Of a DNA stretch of 11,463 nucleotides, positions 6,332 through 11,463 are shown piece after piece. The notes under the pieces are model-generated. The model was not told the origin of the DNA. It saw only the letters and a list, made by a program, of their open reading frames with translations, and searched no databases. Position numbers and translations under genes: made by a program. Origin of the DNA: an uncultured Eubacteriales bacterium (lineage in GTDB: Bacteria > Bacillota > Clostridia > Oscillospirales > Ruminococcaceae); the NCBI GenBank assembly GCA_900318545.1, contig ONLC01000044.1:1-11463 (forward strand), written 5' to 3'. Within the stretch, counting starts at the first letter, position 1; every line of letters begins with the position of its first letter.

Positions 6332-8173
6332 TTACAGCTCCTTTATCATAGCTTCAAGCTCTTTGGCTTTATCTATGTTTATACCTGCACATTTTGCAAG
6401 CTCTTCTGCAGATGCCTTTTTCAGGTTGTCCTTTGTTTTGAATTCAGTGATGAGTTTTTGTGCTTTTTTATCACCTATGCCTTTTACTTTGGTCAGCTGC
6501 AATCCGAACGAGCTCTTTTTGTGCTTTTTAGCCTGATAGGTTATTGCAACCCTGTGTACCTCGTCCTGAATAGATGTCACAAGATTAAATGCAGACCTTG
6601 CCTTTGTCAGAGATATCTCTCCGCCGCCTGTAGCAACAGCTCTTGTTCTGTGCTTGGAGTCCTTTACCAAACCAAACAGGGGACATTCTATCCCCATTTT
6701 CTGAAGCACCGGAGCCACAGCGTTTACGTGGCCGTTGCCGCCGTCGAGCAGAATAAGATCGGGAAGTGTGGCAAAGCCCTCATCAGTTTTCTCGTAATAG
6801 TTTCTGAAACGCCTTTCAAGTACCTCTGCCATGCAGGCGTAGTCATCCTGCTCCTCGACAGTTTTTATCGAAAAACGCTTGTAGTTCTTTTTTGAGGGTC
6901 TGCCGTTCTCAAATACGACCATTCCTGCAACCATATCCGATGAAGCAAGGTTTGAGATATCATAGCATTCGATATAATTTGGAGTTTTTGCAAGCCCAAG
7001 TGCCTTTGCAAGCTCTTCAAGGGCAATTATTTCACGGCTTGTTCTGCCTACCTTTATCGACAGATACTCAGCTGCATTACTCTTAGCAAGAGCAGTAAGC
7101 TTAAGGAGCTGACCTCTCTGAGGAACAGCAAAGTGTACTGCGTGACCAGTTTTTTCTGCCAGATACTGAGAAACGAGCTCAAGCTCAGAAAAATCTGCTT
7201 CCAGAAGTATATCTCTTGGTATCTCGTCCTTTGAAGAATAATACTGTATCAGAAAATCAGAGTACATTCTCTCCTGATCGTCAGTATCTCCGAGGAAAAA
7301 CGAAGCCTTATCAAAAAGCCTTCCTCCACGATACATTATTACGCTTGCACAGGCATTTTCACCGTTATGAGCGATGGCAACTATATCGCAGTTTTTGATA
7401 TGCTCATCAATAATTTTCTGGCTTTCCGATGCCTTGGTAATGGCAGCTATCCTGTCTCTTAGCCTTGCTGCAAGCTCGAAGTTCATTTCCTCCGAAGCCT
7501 TGTACATCTCTTCGGTCATACGCTCTACAGACTGTTCGGAGCCGTTTTTAATATAGTCAATAGCCTGCGAAACTATATCGTTATATTCTTTTTCGGAGAT
7601 TTTGCCTCTACATACACCCATACACTGCTTTATATGAAAGTTCAGGCACGGACGCTGTTTTCTGAAATCGTTAGGAAACTTTCTGCTGCAGGTCGGGAGC
7701 ATGAACACCTTGTTGGCTTCCTCTACGGCCTGTTTAACAGCGTAGGAGCTTGTGTAGGGACCAATATAGCGGGCATCGTCATCTTCCTTCTGGAGCACTG
7801 CCTGTAATCTCGGATAGGGCTCATTTGTTACTCTTATATAGCTGTAGCCCTTGTCGTCCTTCAGGAGAATATTATATTTTGGTGTATACTGCTTTATAAG
7901 TGAACACTCAAGTACCAGAGCCTCAAACTCGGAATCTGTTACGATAAAATCATAATCATAAACGTTAGAGACCATTTTCCATACCTTGGGCAGATGATCC
8001 TGCCATGGTCGGAAGTACGATGACACCCTGTTTTTTAGGTTCTTTGCTTTTCCGATATATATTATTTTTAGCTCCTTGTTCTTCATTATATAGCAGCCGG
8101 GCTTTGTAGTCAGCTTTGAGGTCTTGTCACGAAGATAGGGGAGACGTTCATTTTCTTTTTCCGTGATTATCAT
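6332..8173 (-). CDS. uvrC: UvrABC excinuclease subunit C
   Basis: 613 residues, typical length. UvrC makes both incisions flanking a DNA lesion after UvrA/UvrB damage recognition. The N-terminal GIY-YIG nuclease (3' incision) spans about residues 24-100, with PGCYIM (25-30) and IIYIGKAKNLKNRV (37-50); the first motif is GCY rather than GVY or GIY. A UVR motif that contacts UvrB lies around 200-240 (RMTEEMYKASEEMNFELAAR). The RNase H-like 5' nuclease half contains YIECYDISN, MVVFENGRPSKKNYKRF and LILLDGGNGHV. Tandem helix-hairpin-helix DNA-binding motifs close the protein (from about 560, LTKVKGIGDKKAQKLI). AAAGGAG (8179-8185) sits five bases before the ATG. It is the first gene of a uvrC-folC operon and divergent from tyrA across 97 bases. 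I found no convincing promoter on its strand in that gap. Confidence 0.96.
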   Translation of the reverse strand: MIITEKENERLPYLRDKTSKLTTKPGCYIMKNKELKIIYIGKAKNLKNRVSSYFRPWQDHLPKVWKMVSNVYDYDFIVTDSEFEALVLECSLIKQYTPKYNILLKDDKGYSYIRVTNEPYPRLQAVLQKEDDDARYIGPYTSSYAVKQAVEEANKVFMLPTCSRKFPNDFRKQRPCLNFHIKQCMGVCRGKISEKEYNDIVSQAIDYIKNGSEQSVERMTEEMYKASEEMNFELAARLRDRIAAITKASESQKIIDEHIKNCDIVAIAHNGENACASVIMYRGGRLFDKASFFLGDTDDQERMYSDFLIQYYSSKDEIPRDILLEADFSELELVSQYLAEKTGHAVHFAVPQRGQLLKLTALAKSNAAEYLSIKVGRTSREIIALEELAKALGLAKTPNYIECYDISNLASSDMVAGMVVFENGRPSKKNYKRFSIKTVEEQDDYACMAEVLERRFRNYYEKTDEGFATLPDLILLDGGNGHVNAVAPVLQKMGIECPLFGLVKDSKHRTRAVATGGGEISLTKARSAFNLVTSIQDEVHRVAITYQAKKHKKSSFGLQLTKVKGIGDKKAQKLITEFKTKDNLKKASAEELAKCAGINIDKAKELEAMIKEL

Positions 8174-8198
8174 TTTTTCTCCTTTGAATTTATAGGTG

Positions 8199-8227
8199 TT
8201 GACATACGAGGAAAAAAGTGCTATACT
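8199..8227 (+). promoter_or_regulatory. tyrA promoter (sigma-A type)
   Basis: A perfect TTGACA (8199-8204) and TATACT (8222-8227) are separated by 17 bases. The predicted start near 8234 gives a leader of about 37 bases, too short for a T-box or other aromatic amino acid riboswitch. GAAAGGA (8255-8261) is the ribosome-binding site. Confidence 0.85.
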
Positions 8228-8233
8228 TTATTA

Positions 8234-8253
8234 CATAAAAGCATAAAAGTATG
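8234..8253 (+). repeat. Tandem CATAAAAG repeat in the tyrA leader
   Basis: Two head-to-tail copies of CATAAAAG (8234-8241, 8242-8249) follow the tyrA -10 box immediately. The second copy runs into TATG, so it also forms an imperfect CATA/TATG inverted repeat. The placement at the predicted transcription start could suit an operator. The short AT-rich unit makes chance likely. Confidence 0.35.
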
Positions 8254-8270
8254 CGAAAGGATCTGATATT

Positions 8271-9110
8271 ATGAAAATAGGTATCGTTGGTCTTGGACTT
8301 ATAGGCGGCTCTCTGGCAAAGAGCATAAAGAAAAACACTTCGTATTCCTGCTTCGGATATGATATTGACAGGGCTGCTGTTGCAGGTGCTCTTGCACAGG
8401 AGGCGATAGATTCAGAGCTCTCTTTAGAGGATATGGGCTCCTGCGATGTTATTATTGTTTGCCTGCACCCTCAGCAGACGATAGATTTTATCTCGGATAA
8501 TGTGAGTCAGTTCGGTGCAGAAACGATAGTTATAGATACCTGCGGTGTAAAGCGTGCTATAATAGATAAGGTCGATTCGCTATGCCATGAAAACGGTGTT
8601 TCGTTCGTAGGCTGTCACCCTATGGCAGGAAGAGAGTTTTCGGGCTTTGCTTACTCGGTAGATAATCTGTTTGAGAAAGCAAGCTTTATTATGACTCCTA
8701 CAGAACTTACGCCTATGGGTGCAGTATCAAAAATATCATCGCTGGCCAAGGAAATCGGCTTTGCAAGAATAGTTATCTCAAACCCTGATGAGCATGACAG
8801 AGTGATAGCGTTTACATCTCAGCTTGCACATATTGTTTCGAGCGCTTATGTAAAAAGCCCTAGTCTGCTTAAACAGAGCGGCTTTTCAGCAGGCTCGTTC
8901 AAGGATCTTACAAGAGTCGCCAAGCTCAATGAGGATATGTGGACAACACTTTTCCTGATGAACGATAAGCCTCTTGTAGATGAAATAGACCACATTATAG
9001 ACAGGCTTACCGAGTACAGAGATTCGATCAGCTCTGCCGATGCAGATAAGCTCAGAAGCCTTCTTAAAGACGGCAGAGAGCTTAAAGAGCTTTCAAACAA
9101 TACGATCTGA
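8271..9110 (+). CDS. tyrA: Prephenate (or arogenate) dehydrogenase
   Basis: 279 residues, the size of stand-alone monofunctional TyrA with no chorismate mutase or ACT domain. It oxidatively decarboxylates prephenate (or arogenate) toward tyrosine with NAD(P)+. The N-terminal Rossmann fold starts at residue 1, with GLGLIGG (7-13) and an acidic Asp31/Asp33 at the end of strand 2, suggesting NAD+ preference. The family signature GCHPMAGRE (114-122) carries a conserved catalytic-region His; DEHDR (173-177) and TSQLAH (182-187) mark the helical dimer domain. Prephenate and arogenate forms cannot be separated by eye. Lack of an ACT domain argues against ACT-type tyrosine feedback. It stands alone on the plus strand with its own promoter and terminator, and no other aromatic pathway gene is in the window. 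Confidence 0.93.
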   Translation: MKIGIVGLGLIGGSLAKSIKKNTSYSCFGYDIDRAAVAGALAQEAIDSELSLEDMGSCDVIIVCLHPQQTIDFISDNVSQFGAETIVIDTCGVKRAIIDKVDSLCHENGVSFVGCHPMAGREFSGFAYSVDNLFEKASFIMTPTELTPMGAVSKISSLAKEIGFARIVISNPDEHDRVIAFTSQLAHIVSSAYVKSPSLLKQSGFSAGSFKDLTRVAKLNEDMWTTLFLMNDKPLVDEIDHIIDRLTEYRDSISSADADKLRSLLKDGRELKELSNNTI

Positions 9111-9117
9111 TATGAGT

Positions 9118-9143
9118 AAGGGCGGAAATATCCGCCCTTTTTT
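9118..9143 (+). terminator. Intrinsic terminator after tyrA
   Basis: AAGGGCGGA (9118-9126) pairs with TCCGCCCTT (9131-9139) across an AATA loop and ends in a run of T (9138-9143), seven bases after the tyrA stop. The T-run overlaps the stop codon of the convergent dipeptidase gene. On the minus strand the same hairpin is not followed by a good T-run, so it is a weaker terminator in that direction. Confidence 0.9.
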
Positions 9144-10488
9144 ATTTTGTCAGTTCAATGATCGCATTTGCATACAGGTTCAGATTGTATTTGAAGGTAG
9201 ACATTGAGATATGCTCATCAGGACCGTGCATATTGTTGTTCTCGTCAGGGAACTCTGCACCGAAGGCAACTCCGCCCTTTGTATTGTGGACATAGGTAAT
9301 TCCGCCCTCGCTGATACATTCGCCCTTTTGACCTGTAACGTCCTCATATACCCTCAGCAGTGTCTGAATGAAATATGAATTTTCATCAACATAATGGCTT
9401 TCCATGCCTTCGCACTCGGTCACAGTCATGCCTGCATTATTCAAAGCGTTACTTATAATATCCGAGATCTCAGTGTACTTCCTGTCAATAGGAAAACGTA
9501 TATCAAGACCTCCGCTGAGCTTGCTGCCCTCAACATTCAGCAGCGTAAGAGCCATCGTCATTTCACCCGATATCTTATCAGAAAATCCAAGTCCGGCCGA
9601 TCTGCCGTTATACTCCCCGTGAGGGAACACCTTAGAAAGTGCCTCAAACTCATTGTAACCGCATTTAACCAGTGCATCAAGAAGTGCAGTGGCTGTGTTT
9701 ACTCCACGCTCGGGTCTGGAACCGTGAGAGGAAAGACCTCTGATAACGAGCTTTCCATCTTCATCGGAGAAGCTAAGCTTGGGCTCCGTGTTATTTAATG
9801 CATAGATAAGCTCGTCATTGTTGTTTACAGAGACTACAGCTTTTCCCGGAACAGCATTTATAACAGTTCCGCATTTGATGTTTATCCCATTATCGGGGAG
9901 CGTTCCCTCAAATTTCAGATGCACCATACCCTTTTCGCAGTTCAGCACAGGAAATGAGCCGTCGGGAGTGAATATCATTTCAGGGAATCCGACTTTCTTT
10001 TCATAGTAGTCTATATCATTGCAGCCGATTTCCTCTCCGCCTCCAAATATAACTCTGAAGTTCTTTCTTATTGGGATATTAAGCTCTTTTATAGCTTTTA
10101 CAGCCCACAGTACTGCAACGCTCGGACCCTTATCATCGATAGTTCCACGTCCGTAAAGTGTATCGTTTCTGATATCCAACCTGAAAGGATCACTTGACCA
10201 GCCCTCACCTGCAGGTACGACATCAAGATGTGAAAGAACAGCCAGTACTGGCTCCTTATCCTTGAAGAAGTCACCGTGAACGGCATAATTGTCAATATTC
10301 TCTGTTGTCATTCCGATCTGACTGAGCTTGTTCATTCCCCATTCAAGGGCTTTTTTTGAGCCCTCACCAAAGGGTCTGATATCGCTGTCCTCGTCGGCGA
10401 CGCTTTCTATAGAGATTATCTCGGCAAGGTCTGAGAGTATCTCGTCTATATGCTCTTCAAAGTAAGCATTTAATTGATCTTTGTACAT
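9142..10488 (-). CDS. pepV: M20 family dipeptidase, PepV-like
   Basis: 448 residues, close to the roughly 470 of PepV, a cytosolic two-zinc dipeptidase that cleaves dipeptides, including Xaa-His and beta-Ala types, taken up or released during peptide use. Metal and catalytic motifs: SHLDVVPAGEGW with His87/Asp89, YGRGTIDDKGP with Asp118/Asp119, GGGEEIG with Glu152/Glu153, TPDGSFP with Asp176, and a C-terminal MHGPDE with His421. The spacing matches PepV closely, and the central region is the lid/dimerisation insertion. There is no signal peptide. The gene starts four bases after the metallophosphoesterase stop, and its Shine-Dalgarno (AAAGGTG) overlaps that stop, so the two are co-transcribed. 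Dipeptidase is the best call; exact substrate is unknown, and the carboxypeptidase or deacetylase branches of M20 are less likely. Confidence 0.88.
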   Translation of the reverse strand: MYKDQLNAYFEEHIDEILSDLAEIISIESVADEDSDIRPFGEGSKKALEWGMNKLSQIGMTTENIDNYAVHGDFFKDKEPVLAVLSHLDVVPAGEGWSSDPFRLDIRNDTLYGRGTIDDKGPSVAVLWAVKAIKELNIPIRKNFRVIFGGGEEIGCNDIDYYEKKVGFPEMIFTPDGSFPVLNCEKGMVHLKFEGTLPDNGINIKCGTVINAVPGKAVVSVNNNDELIYALNNTEPKLSFSDEDGKLVIRGLSSHGSRPERGVNTATALLDALVKCGYNEFEALSKVFPHGEYNGRSAGLGFSDKISGEMTMALTLLNVEGSKLSGGLDIRFPIDRKYTEISDIISNALNNAGMTVTECEGMESHYVDENSYFIQTLLRVYEDVTGQKGECISEGGITYVHNTKGGVAFGAEFPDENNNMHGPDEHISMSTFKYNLNLYANAIIELTK

Positions 10489-10492
10489 TGTT

Positions 10493-11059
10493 TCACCTTT
10501 TCTTTAGTGTAATAAGCATTATCTCAGCCGGATTATTAATTCTGAACTTTCCGAGTCCTACCGTCACAGCAAGTGATGATGCTCCGTTTACTGTTTCAGT
10601 TTCATAGATGCCCTTAGTATACCTCGGGAAGAATTTCCTCTCGGGTGAGAGCAGTCCTCCTATAAACGGCAGCCTTATAACACCGCCGTGACAATGTCCC
10701 GAGAATACAGCATCTGCACCCCATTCAGCATAGACCTCAAAGGGGAGCGGATTATGCGAGATAAGCATTGTACATACGTTTTTATCGGGCACACCCAGGA
10801 GAGCGGTAAGTGTTTGTGTATCAAGCTGCGGAAGGTCATTGTGGGAGAAATCCTCGTTTCTGTAATATCTCTGCGGAAGCTGTGTACCGTATAAAACTAC
10901 AGCCTGACCTTCAGAGAGCAGATAGGTGTACTCGTTTCTGAGAACAGTAATTCCAAGCTGCTTAAGCCTGAAGCAAAGAGACTCGCAAAGATCCATATTA
11001 TCGACCTCGTGATTACCGAGGGCATAGTATGTCGGAGCGATCGCCCTGAGTCTTTTCAT
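10493..11059 (-). CDS. Metallophosphoesterase, N-terminally truncated at a chimeric junction
   Basis: From an ATG at 11059, 188 residues with calcineurin-like phosphoesterase motifs: GNHE (15-18), SHNP (101-104) and SGHCHGG (120-126), followed by FFPRYTKG, typical of YkuE/YaeI-like membrane-associated phosphohydrolases of about 280 residues. The first two metal-binding motifs, D-x-H and GD-x-x-D, which should lie in the 75-90 residues before GNHE, are absent. In frame, a TTG precedes the ATG and a TGA stop lies two codons further up, so no longer start exists. A DNA stretch of different character begins there and encodes a kinase in another frame. As drawn the protein could not assemble the two-metal site; the genuine gene probably continues in sequence not present here. 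It lies just upstream of, and is coupled to, the dipeptidase gene. Confidence 0.85.
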   Translation of the reverse strand: MKRLRAIAPTYYALGNHEVDNMDLCESLCFRLKQLGITVLRNEYTYLLSEGQAVVLYGTQLPQRYYRNEDFSHNDLPQLDTQTLTALLGVPDKNVCTMLISHNPLPFEVYAEWGADAVFSGHCHGGVIRLPFIGGLLSPERKFFPRYTKGIYETETVNGASSLAVTVGLGKFRINNPAEIMLITLKKR

Positions 11060-11463
11060 CAATGGTCAAAATAACGATTTTGTCTGGCTTGAAGTAATGC
11101 TCTGGCATAACTTCCTTGTGGAGGCGAGTAATGAGGCTGCGACTGACGCCAAGCATGTAGCCTTCGTAGATTAGGGTTGAAAGCCAGTTGCGTGTAATGA
11201 TAACAATGCCATCGCGCTTGAGTACTGGTTCGGCGATTTTTGCCCACTGTTCGTAGCGATTGACTAGATAAAGCAAGGCATGAGTGCGTTCTTCGATGCC
11301 GAAATCTTTGCCGTAATTGAGCTCAGCGATACCTTTGATGAAGGGGTTATCGCTGGTTGTTCCAGATTCAGAATATGTTACAACTTCTTTTCCCTGTTCT
11401 TTGAAATATTCAACGAATTTTGCGGCCTGGGTATCCTTGCCGGCGGCGTCCTGACCTTCGATG
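11013..11463 (-). CDS. Thymidylate-kinase-like protein, both ends incomplete; last codons out of context
   Basis: The minus strand is open from the window edge to a stop at 11013 (149 codons). The P-loop IEGQDAAGKDTQ at the window edge matches the TMK pattern EG-x-D-x-x-GK-x-TQ, followed by a SESGTTSDNPF substrate loop, ALLYLVNRYEQWAKIAEPVL and IITRNWLSTLIYEGY at the place of the usual DRY-x-x-S-x-x-YQG motif, then PDKIVILTIDE. TMK phosphorylates dTMP to dTDP. The final residues (GDRSDILCPR) come from out-of-frame metallophosphoesterase sequence, so the true C-terminal lid and ADP-site region is missing. All six arginines of the kinase part use CGC, unlike the AGA/AGG/CGT mixture of the neighbouring genes. 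The sequence is divergent from ordinary Firmicutes TMK. The start codon lies just outside the window. Confidence 0.75.
   Translation of the reverse strand, partial: IEGQDAAGKDTQAAKFVEYFKEQGKEVVTYSESGTTSDNPFIKGIAELNYGKDFGIEERTHALLYLVNRYEQWAKIAEPVLKRDGIVIITRNWLSTLIYEGYMLGVSRSLITRLHKEVMPEHYFKPDKIVILTIDEKTQGDRSDILCPR
11043..11062. other. Probable chimeric junction between unrelated sequences
   Basis: Left of this point the minus strand encodes a metallophosphoesterase C-terminal part; right of it, a TMK-like N-terminal part. Both coding patterns fit the shared bases GATGAAAAGACTCAG (11046-11060), read as DEKTQ for the kinase and, one base shifted, as MKRLR for the phosphoesterase. Such an overlap is what a short shared k-mer or microhomology joint would leave. 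The exact breakpoint cannot be fixed within it. Confidence 0.7.

Noticed and set aside
6458..6895. Plus-strand open frame of 145 codons
   Set aside because: It is antisense to uvrC, which is full length with all domains; low-complexity Cys/Leu/Ser composition is typical of a shadow frame.
8174..8198. TATAAA as a uvrC -10 box
   Set aside because: Transcription would start at or inside the uvrC ribosome-binding site, and no acceptable -35 lies 16-18 bases upstream.
9394..9798. Plus-strand open frame of 134 codons
   Set aside because: It lies wholly antisense to the PepV-like gene, whose catalytic motifs are clear; no ribosome site or family match was seen.
11060..11062. TTG as start of the metallophosphoesterase
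   Set aside because: It belongs to the kinase-derived side of the junction; the ATG at 11059 is the first plausible start, and neither start restores the missing N-terminal motifs.

Overview
The window looks like a gut-type clostridial (Firmicutes, Ruminococcus/Oscillospiraceae-like) chromosome. The grounds are AAAGGAG-type Shine-Dalgarno sites, TTGACA/TATAAT-type promoters with 17-base spacers, moderate GC, tightly packed operons, and protein families typical of anaerobic Firmicutes. The genus is an inference. No tRNA, rRNA, CRISPR array, insertion sequence or phage gene was seen, and no stretch longer than 300 bases lacks a gene.

Layout, left to right. (1) The 5' part of purB (adenylosuccinate lyase, minus strand) runs off the left edge and has a clear promoter of its own. 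(2) A four-gene minus-strand cluster follows, read 4926 to 1313. It encodes a tiny secreted or anchored protein that looks like the tail of a TPM-domain (YdjH/UPF0603-type) protein without its TPM domain, a YdjG-like double zinc-ribbon membrane protein, a Tim44-like/zinc-ribbon membrane protein, and a YdjI-like SPFH (band 7) protein ending in three zinc ribbons. It has a strong promoter, a structured leader and an intrinsic terminator. It resembles the ydjG-ydjH-ydjI set next to pspA in Bacillus subtilis, but no pspA is present here. (3) uvrC and folC form a translationally coupled minus-strand pair. (4) tyrA (prephenate dehydrogenase) is on the plus strand, divergent from uvrC, with a near-consensus promoter and an intrinsic terminator. 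(5) A PepV-like M20 dipeptidase gene and an upstream metallophosphoesterase gene lie on the minus strand. (6) The right edge carries most of a thymidylate-kinase-like gene with different codon use.

Housekeeping genes (purine synthesis, nucleotide excision repair, folate polyglutamylation, tyrosine synthesis, peptide breakdown) surround the zinc-ribbon/SPFH cluster, which is the part most likely to be an under-described system: probably a membrane-associated envelope or stress assembly built from an SPFH scaffold and several single-span zinc-ribbon proteins.

The right end needs caution. Near 11043-11062 the metallophosphoesterase loses its N-terminal catalytic motifs at exactly the point where the kinase loses its C-terminus, and the two are out of frame. 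This looks like a chimeric junction (assembly artefact or recombination), so sequence right of about 11060 may not belong to the same genome.
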